18,227 nucleotides of DNA from Theristus sp. LFF4_11 (lineage: Eukaryota > Nematoda > Chromadorea > Monhysterida > Xyalidae), in NCBI GenBank assembly GCA_030248135.1, contig JASANC010002115.1, forward strand, positions 1-18,227, in the 5' to 3' direction. Shown in pieces: positions 1 to 8,604 of this stretch. The notes beneath the pieces were generated by a model. It was not told where the DNA came from. It searched no databases and was given only the letters and a program-made list of their open reading frames with translations. Numbering within the stretch: the stretch's first letter is position 1; every line of letters starts with the position of its first letter. A program made the position numbers and the translations under genes.

Positions 1-2264
1 TTGACCTGCTTAGTGCTAAATCACATGTGGGGGCACGTTCAGAAAATAAAGTAAAGAAGTACAGAACAGACAACGCGTTGTTGCAAACTGGAAATAGGGA
101 AAGTAAGAAACAACCAACTAAACTGAAGCCAGAAGGTATTACAAGCTATGTTCCTGGAACTTTTTTTCTGTTTTTGAGGCAGAAACAAACAACATGTTTG
201 CTTTGGAAAACAAGCCCAGTGCTCGCAGTCTTTTGAAAGTCGCCATGTGAGATTCAAAATGACTTCAAAAACAGTACCCGCTCAATGCAGGCCACAAACA
301 GCTTCTAACAAGACGAGTTTGTCAAAGGCCATGTTTTCCAACGGAAAATTACAGCTTTTGATAAAGCTTTCTGGAAATTTATTGTTTTTTTTCAAGAGCT
401 GGTGAATCGCAATAAGCTAGGTGAATCTGTTGTATGTTTTATTGGGGAAAAAACGGGGCCAAATTTATTGCCTAGGCTCCACTCCAGTTAGCCATATATC
501 AGCTGAACTTTTGACACAAAAAGTGAAACCGTAAAATTATCAAAAATTTTATTTTTTCTGTCACTTGAAACTGTTAGTTTAACTGAAAAGTACGTATAAA
601 CATGTTTTTAGACGCAGATACAATTTCCGTTTTTTCAATTTTTTACAAACAAACGCGTTTTTTTAATCACGGACGTTGGAAAATAGTTTTTTTTAAACGG
701 TGTCAACTCAATACTTTCGGTCAAGACTGACTGATATTGGAAACGAGTTGCACTGACTGATATTGGAAACGAGTTGCCACCAGCCAAACAAAGCCGTTTC
801 ATGGTTGAACTATACCAAGCACTATGACGTTCTCTATGCAAATAAACATATTGTATGCCATTAGAATCAGAAAACGGCAAAAGTTACAGTGAGTGCCCGG
901 GGTTTCAATTATTATAAAAGCCATCCTATTCTTCATTGTTTTTCGAAATGGAACAAAAAATAACGAAAGGCCGAAATAACCTACCAGAATTTAACCTAGG
1001 TTTCTTGCATCCCAATGGGTGCAATTTGCACCTCAAAGAATCATCAGCAGCAAAAATATTTACTGAATTTGCACCTCACTGCAATGGGCTGTAAAATGTC
1101 CAAAGTATTGTTTAATGTGACAAAAGTTTACAATTTTTTAGACGCCTAACAACAAACCCTTAAAAACGGTAGAAAATGGCATTCTGAATAAACTTTGACC
1201 TTTCCTGGCGTTTGATGTATCAAGTTTTTTTTTCAATTTGCATTCTTTTTTGACTGACGGACGCAAATTGCATCTTGCCTGGTGATTTTGAAAAAAACCT
1301 AGCTTTCAACGCTGATGGCAAGCCGGTTGTGTTCTTCTGCGTATTTACATAATGGAAACATAAATGGCACTTTGAGAGATAGTGCGAACAAAAAAAGTCC
1401 TCAAAAATACAGTATCAAATGCAATTTCAACAAAGAACAGAAATTTGCATGAACTAAAAGGACGAATGAAACAACGATAGACTCATGAAATTGTCATTCT
1501 GTTCGACAATTAAAACATCATGGTTTTTAACAGACCACACACAATAACAATATCGGTTCATGTTTGTTCAATTGACAGACGAACGTTCCATTAACGTCAC
1601 TTTATGGCTTAACGGCACGAGACCGCAGCTGACGCAAAAATAAACAAAAAATAAAGTGCAAAAGTATGATAGAAAGCGACGGATCGTAACAAAAACCAGC
1701 TATTTGCCGTAAATCACACGAAACCAGGCCAAAGTCTCTGCCAGTGTAGTTCTAAAAGGAAATTAGGAAACTTTCAAATGTGGAAAACGGCGCCTTGACA
1801 TTGCGCCACTCCTTCCGACACTTGCAACACTATCACAATTTCCATGCTGGATTGTGCTTAAAATATCACATATTTTTGCGCAATTCCCGCTTGTCAAATT
1901 CAAGAAGCTATGCCAGTAGCGTGTCATGTGAATTATTATTGTGGGAAATCCAAAAATACACATTCAGGCACAAAACACTGGTACGACCGTGAATGAGCGC
2001 GCATGAATGACCCGGCAAGTTTCTGGCAGTCAGTTGCGTGTGCGTGAATTTGAGGCAAATTGCAAGTATTTTATATGCACGTTTGCTTTTTTATCAGTTG
2101 CATACACTGCGAGACAATAGCGGTTGATTATTGCTGCAATGCACATTTGTGCTTTTCCCATGTCCAAAAAACTGACCGAAAGAATTGAAATTCATTCATG
2201 GACGAACGTTTGTAAATGTCAAACTCGCAAAATTCGAAACTGGTAAAAACGTTGGCGAACGCTA
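1..2264. other. Non-coding AT-rich stretch, no gene recognised
   Basis: No convincing coding frame on either strand: the open frames are short, unspliceable and without recognisable motifs. The stretch has homopolymer T/A runs and the 26-bp tandem repeat listed separately. Around 990-1300 there is a weak inverted arrangement: CCTAGGTTT near 996 and AAAACCTAG near 1295, with TGCAATTTGC occurring inward of both. It could be a decayed MITE, but the match is too poor to call. Confidence 0.6.
726..777. repeat. 26-bp perfect tandem duplication
   Basis: The 26-bp unit beginning ACTGACTGATATTGG occurs twice back to back (726-751 and 752-777) without a mismatch. The unit itself starts with a shorter ACTG-ACTG duplication. 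It does not lie in a gene. A recent slippage duplication is the simplest explanation. Confidence 0.9.
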
Positions 2265-2407
2265 AGTTATTGGCAATCAGCTGATTGGTTGGTGATCACG
2301 TGATGCATGCTTTCTGTGCAAGCACTGCTTTGGGGCGGAGTCGGTCATGTCCTGCCGAAGAGATGTGCATCGCGTGATCACCAACCAATCAGCGGTTACC
2401 TATAACT
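2265..2407. mobile_element. 143-bp foldback / MITE-like element
   Basis: Two arms form a long hairpin. Positions 2281-2307 are the reverse complement of 2366-2392 with one mismatch in 27. Weaker pairing extends outward to AGTTAT at 2265 and ATAACT at 2407. Each arm holds TGATCACG, and the left arm contains an E-box-like ATCACGTGAT. The spacer is about 58 bp. No clear target-site duplication could be fixed, so the superfamily is open. It lies about 1.4 kb upstream of the selenoprotein K start codon. Confidence 0.7.
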
Positions 2408-3790
2408 ATATTACCCATGATTACCTATAATTTAGAGTTCGACTGGTGTGTGGGGTGGTGTGCCGCCACAACGGTGTTTGAAATTCGGTGATCTGCAGAT
2501 TTGGAAGCGCACAGTTTAGCCAACAGAAGAAGGCAACTGATGGGTCAATGTGTGAAAAAATCAAAATCGTGTCGTGTTTTGCATTTCGCAGTTTTTTTCG
2601 TTTTTCAGCATCTTAGAACCTGTCTCGTTCTTCTGTATGGTGTCTGTCATCATTTCCACACGGAATGATCGGATAGAAAAAATTGACCTGTGGTGACTTT
2701 GTGCGTTCATGTGGTGCGTATAGTGTGAAGTGAATGAGCAAATGATGACGAAACACAAATAATGTTCAGTTTCAGACGGTTGGCAGAAGTTTCTCCAGCG
2801 AGAGAAAGCTTATCAGAACAACATGAGAATGAGATGCGGACAGCAAAGCAACGACTGTCGTGTAGCGATACGTCCGAAACGATCGGGTGCAATCGTGTGA
2901 TATTATCAACATCGATTTGCTTGTCAGACGAAGTTGTCACGAGCGTGTGGAAGACAGATGTTTCACAGTTAAATGAGTAAACGCTTGGTAACGAAACGAA
3001 TCTTTCGGTTTGGGTTTGCCTTTGGTTTGTCTCTGGAATAGTGGACTACCCCACCGAATCTGAAGCCGGTGAGCTGTTTTTCTGTTCAGATTGGGGGTAA
3101 TTAGTGGCGTTTTGAGGGTCCAAGAAGATGTATGATGTCGGTTTGGAAAAAGGGAAAATGAAGTCACCGAAACAAAATCTGGATTCTGGAAAGTTTTGCC
3201 GTACATAGGTTGGTCAATCGGGAGGCGTTTGCATATCAAACGCGTTTCTTCTGACTCCCTGATTGATTTGGCACATCTTTGGTTTTCCAATTTTGCTAAA
3301 TTATGCTTAAAATATGCTAAAGTTAAATATAAACGAGTATTTTATTCAAAATTAGCAAAATTTACAAGAATTTCAAGCAAACACAGGCCGAAAACAGTCA
3401 CAAAATTTCAAGGAGTTGTTATGGTATCCTACACTTGTGTGTGCCAAAATTTCCTGATTTTCCGTTTTTGTGTTGTTTTTGTTGTTAATGCGCCGAAAAA
3501 TAAATTTATTCAACTTCATCAATCAATCAGTTCAATTCAATGTTTCATTATTTTCCCGAAAACTTTTTTTGCAGAATTAAAACGAAAACAAAAGAGACTA
3601 CGTATACGTGTGGATGACGTCGAAGGCACGTCGACAGTGGTAAAAGCAAACAAAAAAATTGTGGATTGTGTGTGAAAATCGAGTTGATTTCCAGTTCTGA
3701 AACTATTTTCAATATTGTCAAATTTCACCTCTTTGCTCAAAAAGCCCCATCGGCGACCGTTCAAAGAATCATATTGAACTTGACACCAAA
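2408..3790. other. Region upstream of SELENOK: 5' flank with unassigned open frames
   Basis: Probably the 5' flank or promoter of the gene starting at 3791. Two + strand open frames stand out but cannot be assigned. One runs 2762-2980 (72 codons, ATG start). The other is open from about 3134 to 3675 (about 180 codons) but has no ATG until 3421. The end of the second, after a good acceptor-like sequence (CTTTTTTTGCAG ending near 3573), is rich in Lys/Arg and Val and could be an exon or simply 5' UTR. No family is recognised for either. Confidence 0.4.
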
Positions 3791-5041
3791 ATGCCGTACA
3801 TTTCAAACAGTATGTTTGATGGGTGATTCTGTTTGATTTTTTTAAAATAAGATTAGGATTTGTTGAAATAAGAGCTTGAAACTTATTTTGCTTCGCTTCC
3901 GCTAGATTTCAACATTTTTGCTAGTTCAGAGAACATTCGCCAGATCTAAGCAATGATTAAAAAGAGGAAATTCAATGTCAATTGTTTCTGTTTTCCATTT
4001 CAGGTGGCGAAATCCGGGAGGCACAGCCGTTTGGCGTGAACAAAGTCGTCGCCTGGTTCTGGGGATTCATCTCATTTTTCACTCTCTTGTGAGCTTCATT
4101 GTAATTCTTCGCCAATTTGATTAACGTTTTTCTCCTCTCTTCGTTCAGTGGTGCTCCTCCAATCACTCACAGAGCAACAAGTCAAGCAGACACGGACCGA
4201 GGAGCTGCATTTGGACATTTCAACAGATCACTTCAAATGCATGAATAAATTTCACACTGTTCATTCAGCCTTCGAACGTTGGTCAATCCGAGCTACTCAA
4301 AAGGCGGCGATAAATACGAGACAGATCCGCGCGATCGGTTTCGAAGCCACGGCGGCGGTGGTGGTGGAGGGGGATACGGAGGAGGGGGCGGCGGAGGGGG
4401 GTCAGTTGTGATTTTGTTGTTTTCCCATTTCCCGTAAGCTTTGCCTAACATGGGCGAATCTACGATTTCGCTGATTGGCCGAATCGACAGTAAAAAACAC
4501 GCCAATGTTGTTGTTGAAAACTAAGCTAGGTTGCTCAACAGTTGCAGTTTGATCTGTATTTTTTCGGGAATAAGTGATCAAGTACCAACTCTTTAGTTTT
4601 GTGTCTCCAAAAATCACAAAGACACAGATGAGAACATGAAAGGACTGGCATACATGAACAAGCAAACTGTCGAAACCGCAAGCAAACCGCGGAACTGCGC
4701 GCTACATACAAACCACTTCATTTTCCAAAAGAGTGCTTCACTATCAAACGCAAAAACGAACAAGAGAAATGCAACGGGTTCCGACGCTGGCGTTTCCTCG
4801 GAGTAGAGAACCGGCGACTTCGGTCGCAAACGCCAGCAACTCGGCTTCGCCCCTCCGGAGCGTTGCGCTCCGGCACAGAACAACAACAAGAGAAATGCAA
4901 GATCATGTTCAAAGTTTCTCACACCAAACTGCCGATGCACGTTTTTGCAGAGCGCCTCCGCGCATGCGACGTTTCGGTCGACTCGGCGGCGGTAACGGAC
5001 CGGCGTGCCCGCCCATGGCGGCTGGCGGATGAGGGAGGTAA
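3791..5041 (+). CDS. SELENOK: Selenoprotein K, four exons, Sec encoded by UGA at 5030-5032
   Basis: Modelled exons are 3791-3809, 4004-4088, 4270-4400 and 4953-5041. They give 107 residues ending at TAA 5039-5041 with every phase matching. SELENOK is a small single-pass ER membrane selenoprotein; in vertebrates it acts in ER-associated degradation and as a partner of the palmitoyltransferase DHHC6. Seen here: the family N-terminus (MPYISNSGEI), one hydrophobic segment at about residues 21-40 rich in Trp/Phe, a basic/acidic linker (SKGGDKYETDPRDRF), Gly-rich runs at about 63-78, then PPRMRRFGR and the diagnostic end PPMAAGG-U-GR with Sec at 105. Usual family length is about 90-110. Donors are GTATGT, GTGAGC and GTCAGT; acceptors are CATTTCAG, CATTCAG and TTTTGCAGAG. 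Exon 4 follows an AGAG tandem, so the exact last junction is uncertain: donor 4401 with acceptor 4953 fits, and other pairs give nearly the same protein. The start context CACCAAAATG is good. A SECIS at 5840-5916 supports Sec decoding. An annotation pipeline reading UGA as stop would truncate this protein by three residues. Confidence 0.93.
4759..4900. mobile_element. GC-rich structured insertion in SELENOK intron 3 with 16-bp flanking direct repeats
   Basis: AACAAGAGAAATGCAA occurs at 4759-4774 and again, identical, at 4885-4900. The 110 bp between are far richer in G+C than the surrounding intron and fold into nested hairpins. GCTGGCGTTT (4786-4795) pairs with AAACGCCAGC (4828-4837). Inside that, GCGAC-TTCG-GTCGC (4814-4827) is a UUCG tetraloop stem. 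CCGGAGCG (4855-4862) pairs with CGCTCCGG (4866-4873). Flanking repeats of this length are typical of target-primed (LINE-assisted) insertion, so a short SINE-like element is the favoured reading. No poly-A tail or clear pol III boxes are seen. Confidence 0.6.
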
Positions 5042-5067
5042 ATGTCCGGGTTTCGGACCGGGCATTT
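5040..5067 (+). promoter_or_regulatory. Stem-loop directly after the Sec UGA (possible Sec redefinition element)
   Basis: AAATGTCCGG (5040-5049) pairs with CCGGGCATTT (5058-5067) as a 10-bp stem with one G-U pair and an 8-nt loop. It starts 7 nt after the UGA and overlaps the TAA stop. Stem-loops a few nucleotides 3' of the Sec codon are known in some selenoprotein mRNAs (for example SELENON) to raise readthrough. The position and GC content fit that role here, but function is inferred. Confidence 0.5.
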
Positions 5068-5351
5068 GCGTACAGCAGCTACTGGGCGTTTGCATCGAAT
5101 GGCTGAATCTGCGTCTAAACTAACTGTAATTTCTGTTTTGCCAAAAGAACTGTCGAATTTTTTCTTTGTGTACGTTTGCCTTATATGATTTTGTTTCAAT
5201 CCAATAATAATCATCAGAGTGCAAATGAGCTACTGAACTGTGATACAGGCTTTGAGTGAACAATTTGGTTATTGTGGGTGGGTAATTTGAATTTCGTACT
5301 TAATTTTTCATTGACCATCGATGCAATGCTGTGGCTGCTGTTGTATATACC

Positions 5352-5814
5352 GTATTACCTCTATTAACCCCCCCCCCCCAAAATTAAACCCCCCCCCCCA
5401 AAAATAAACCCCCACCCCCTCGACAAGTTTCCAAATAATCCCCCCCCCCAAAAATAAACCCCCATGGGGGTTTATTAGAAACCTGTTTGAAACACATACC
5501 TAGCGAATTCAGTGGCTGAATGCAGTGACATTGGTGAAATTGTGCTACCATAGGCCCCAAAGGGATGAGTTAGTGGTAATTTCATTACAAAAGGCTGTTA
5601 CAAAAGGAAATCTCTGTGAAAAGTAGAAGTTTCTGTGACTTTCTTGCCTGCCATGCAAGGTATTTTTGCCATTTTTTCAACAAACCCCCACCCCTAGAAT
5701 TTGTTTGTAAATAAACCCCCCCCCAAAAATAAAGCCCCCCCCCCAAAAATAAACCCCCACCCCCAGAAGTCGCTGAAGAAATAAACCCCCATGGGGGTTT
5801 ATTAGAGGTAATAC
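5352..5814. mobile_element. C-rich MITE-like element in the SELENOK 3' UTR
   Basis: The ends are inverted repeats: GTATTACCTCTATTAA at 5352-5367 and, inverted, TTTATTAGAGGTAATAC at 5798-5814. If the outer TA is a target duplication, the element is Tc1/mariner-pogo-like; ends of the type ACCTCTATTAA are common in pogo/Tigger families. The interior is built from runs of C separated by AAAAATAAA, in two similar blocks (about 5365-5480 and 5685-5806). Each block ends with a palindrome ACCCCCATGGGGGT preceded by AAATAA. There is no coding capacity. It contains six AATAAA hexamers on the + strand (5403, 5453, 5710, 5728, 5748, 5780). It lies between the Sec codon and the SECIS element of the gene above. 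Confidence 0.75.
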
Positions 5815-5839
5815 TAGCAGTTTTTGAGAAAGCATATGA

Positions 5840-5916
5840 TCGCGTCATGTCCTGTGACGTGTTTACCGGAAACCTCAATACTGTTGGGTCGGTTTACGCT
5901 GATGTTTGTGATGCGA
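5840..5916 (+). promoter_or_regulatory. SECIS element (form 2) of SELENOK
   Basis: The fold has all expected parts in order. Helix I: TCGCGTCA (5840-5847) pairs with TGATGCGA (5909-5916), one G-U. An internal loop follows. The quartet is TGAC at 5855-5858 against TGAT at 5900-5903, giving the tandem G-A/A-G core. Helix II: GTGTTTACCG (5859-5868) pairs with CGGTTTACGC (5890-5899), with two U-U mismatches in the middle. The unpaired apical AAA (5870-5872) begins 12 nt after the core UGA. An extra mini-stem CTCAA (5874-5878) with TTGGG (5884-5888) makes it form 2. It recruits SBP2 to direct Sec insertion at UGA 5030-5032, about 0.8 kb upstream. The core has G rather than the commoner A before the UGA. 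Confidence 0.85.
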
Positions 5917-6898
5917 CGTATTTATCTAGTGTTCTTCTTCACATATTTTTGAATATTTAAAAAAAAATTCTTGACACTTTTGAACGCCATCTTGTATGGA
6001 GATTTTCTTTGTTTTGTATCTTAAGTGGAGATTTTCTTTGTTTTGTATTTGTGTCGGTCATTCATTGTTCGCTGGAGTGGATTTTTTACTGTATGAATCA
6101 TTTTCTGTTATTACCAGCGTGTAAAATTGATATTTCTTTTTATTATAAGAGGCCTTCCGCCGAAAAATCGCCTGAGGGTGGACAGTCTAGAATTAGACTT
6201 CTCCGATTGGGCTCAAATTTTTGACACAGTCAACTAGGTCCAAAAACTCGGCCAAAAACCAATTTTTTTTTAGCCCAATCGGCTGAACTACGCGCGAATG
6301 GCAGCGATTTTAAAAAGGTACACTTTTTTTGGACAGCTCATTTTCTCGACCCCATTTTACGAAAAACGCTGCCATCAATGCGTGCATCCATCATTTGAGC
6401 TGAAATTTGCACTGCAGTTAGGGAACACCCTGGGCTATCTTTGGACAAGTTTTCAATTTTTTTTGCTTTTTGTGAGCGCGCGGCACAGTGGTTTGAACAT
6501 AGCCCTTTTTTGAAGAAACGTGAAAATTCAAATGCTCCTGCAGGTGTGCCGACAGAATGGAATGCGCTCAAAATTGGTTTGTGAGTAGCAGTTTACCTGG
6601 GCTGACTGCACACCAAAAATCCAGTTTGTCCCGTACTTCTGTTACGAGTTACGGCGCGAAGAATTTGAATTTCCCTAGTAAAATGCCCCATTTTTATAAA
6701 ATTTTGTAAACTTTACCAAAAAACTAGCGCCTTCTGCAGCTGTTAATCTCAAAATAGCTGTAAACAGGGGTTTTCAGATTCGCTGAAGAAGGTTCAGGCA
6801 TTAGTTTTTTGGTTTGACCACACTGAACAAAAATAAACAAATATTTCAGAAAAACCCGCCTTTTTTTCCACTTTTGACGTCTCCTTCAAAGTCATGAG
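5917..6898. other. Non-coding stretch after the SELENOK SECIS
   Basis: It probably contains the 3' end of the SELENOK transcript: A-rich AATATTTAAAAAAAAA follows at about 5952, but there is no AATAAA just after the SECIS. It also holds a 29-bp-period duplication of GGAGATTTTCTTTGTTTTGT at 5998 and 6027. No coding frame is convincing. From about 6148 to 6898 the sequence has mixed GC patches that look like old repeat sequence, with no definable ends. Confidence 0.5.
5998..6048. repeat. 22-bp direct repeat, 29-bp period
   Basis: GGAGATTTTCTTTGTTTTGT followed by AT occurs at 5998-6019 and 6027-6048 without mismatch. It lies just after the SELENOK 3' region. Confidence 0.85.
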
Positions 6899-8071
6899 TA
6901 GGGTTGAAAAGGTAAAAATACCGTTTTTTACCGGTAAAAAAACGCGTTTTATTACGCGTTTTTTACGGAGGCTAAAAATGGGGTCCTGAAAAAAACGGGA
7001 AAACAACCAGGTATTTTTCCCGTTTTTTTCGGTTTTTTTTCGGTTTTTTCAATTTTTGACGTGAAATTTTTTAATTGTGTTTCCTTTGTTTTGGTCATAG
7101 TTTTGCGCTTAATGGATCCAACATCAAGTGTGCCCGACCCCGACCCGACGAAAACAAGAACCTGCGGGCAACACAGAAAAGCAGTATTTTGTTTTCTTGT
7201 TTTTCGTGTGCTTGTGTATGCGCTGAGTCCTGAGTGAAAAATTCGGATTTCCTTTTTGTATCCTAACTGGGTGATGACTTTGGCTTTTGCCTTTCTTTCG
7301 TCATGGGAGCGGACCACCAAGCCAAACACCCTTTCCCTATCGAATTGGCCGCGAACGCCAGAATTTGGCCGTTGATGAAGTACACGACAAAATGATTGAT
7401 GAAGATGCGAATGAAGTCAGTGATGAGGAGCTGGATGAACTGTTGAACGAAGTAATAGAAACAGAAAATGATGAGCCCGGCATTCAGCAGCGGTAAAACC
7501 GCTCTGGTTCTTTTTTTCTTTGACATATGAATCTCTGTCCATGCCACTACCTGTGCGACGGTGTGTCGGAACACGGTGAAGATGCCGCAAAATAGGTGAA
7601 TCTGCCGCAAATTTTACTTGCGGCATCTGCACCACGTTTCACCACACCGTCGCACGGTTCTGGTCCGTACACATCCATATATGTCTTTCTTTCTATGCAG
7701 CTACAAAAAGTGGTACTGTGATTGAGCTTGTGACCAGATTTCCGGTTGTGATTGTGACCATACCAAAGAATAAACATACATATGCCTTGGTCAATTGTTC
7801 GAAGCTGTATTTTATTGAATTTCATGTTCAAAAGCCTGTCAGAATTATGGTTTCTGTTACATTGGCAAAAACACACTTGTGGGTTGTGTTTTGTCACGAA
7901 AGACTAACTTCAACAACTCGTAACTTGTTGTACGAGTCTTCGTACCATTGGTTTTCAACAATTCTCACCAAATAATACTCTGTTTTTTTCCCGTTTTTTT
8001 CCCGGTAAAAAAACGGTAAAAATACCGGGTTTTTTACCGCGATTTGAAAAATACCGTTTTTTTCAACCCTA
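6899..8071. mobile_element. Non-autonomous hAT-type DNA transposon
   Basis: A perfect 8-bp target duplication, GTCATGAG, lies at 6891-6898 and 8072-8079. The ends are inverted: TAGGGTTGAAAA at the left and its complement TTTTTTTCAACCCTA at the right. Both subterminal regions are rich in ACCGTTTTTTACCGG-type motifs (6920-6965 and 7980-8065). An 8-bp duplication with TAGGG/CAGGG ends is the hAT signature. At 1173 bp it is too short for a full transposase. Two + strand open frames may be remnants: 7112-7237 (starts MDPTSSVPDPDP) and 7287-7496 (acidic tail EVSDEELDELLNEVIETEND). Neither shows an identifiable catalytic or dimerisation motif. It is probably an internal-deletion derivative. Confidence 0.88.
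7553..7655. repeat. Foldback nested inside the hAT element
   Basis: GTGCGACGGTGTG (from 7553) through GATGCCGCAA (ending 7590) is inverted at 7618-7655 (TTGCGGCATC ... CACACCGTCGCAC). The arms are about 38 bp with a few mismatches and a 27-bp spacer that repeats TGCCGCAAA. It may be a second small foldback inserted in the hAT copy, or an internal hairpin of the hAT family. Confidence 0.7.
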
Positions 8072-8339
8072 GTCATGAGCGTCTAAAAATGCGCCGACAG
8101 CAGCGATTTTACTGAAAAGTGGTGTGAAACTGGCAGTATATGTGTGCTGCGTGTGTACCAAATTTCAACGCTCTCCCATATTTGTTGGCTAAGTTACAGG
8201 GCCTTTACCACACAGACTTTGTGTTTTTGAACATATCGAGCAGTGTCGGCAACAAATACGCCAGTATCATAACTGAAGCGAGTGCGCACCTGTGTTTTTT
8301 CGACGCTGAATTCGAATCTGACTTTAGATTTTTGCCCCG

Positions 8340-8604
8340 GGCATTTTTTTGCCCAAAAATTGGGCAAAAACACAGTTTTTTTTGCGTTTTCAGTGTTTTT
8401 TTGTTTCAATGTTTTAATTTTATGCGTGAATTTCGTATTAAAAGCTACTTTCTAATAGATTTGCAACCGCTGTACTTGAATCAGTTTTTATATTTTGCAA
8501 CTGACCACTTGCTCACACAAAAAAATGGGTAAAATGTTAATTTTTTGCTTTTTTCATATGTTTTCGTTTCACAGTAAAAAATCAGTTCAGAAACAACTTT
8601 TAAT
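8340..8604 (+). repeat. Inverted repeat A, left copy
   Basis: It matches 10907-11171 in reverse complement over about 265 bp with high identity. It begins GCATTTTTTTGCCCAAAAA (itself part of a GCCCAAAAATTGGGC palindrome) and runs through TTTGCAACTGACCACTTGCT to TTCAGAAACA. The pair could be the terminal repeats of a 2.8-kb element, 8340-11171. The open frame across it on the + strand is a by-product of the AT-rich repeat. Confidence 0.75.

Noticed and set aside
635..880. 81-codon - strand frame in the first kb
   Set aside because: It runs through the 26-bp tandem repeat, with no motif, splice context or coding composition.
4148..4411. Open frame of 87 codons overlapping SELENOK exon 3
   Set aside because: It is a shadow: the true exon is in another frame (SKGGDKYETDPRDRF plus Gly runs) and joins in phase with exons 2 and 4.
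4293..4505. Poly-Pro frame on the - strand
   Set aside because: It is the complement of the Gly-rich SELENOK exon.
5220..5262. ATGAG...AA...GTGA stretch as a first SECIS candidate
   Set aside because: The spacing from the core to the AA is too short and helix II does not pair; the 5840-5916 fold meets every requirement.
8140..8532. 130-codon + strand frame
   Set aside because: Half of it is repeat A, also present in inverted copy at 10907-11171; Phe-rich translation of T-runs, no motif.
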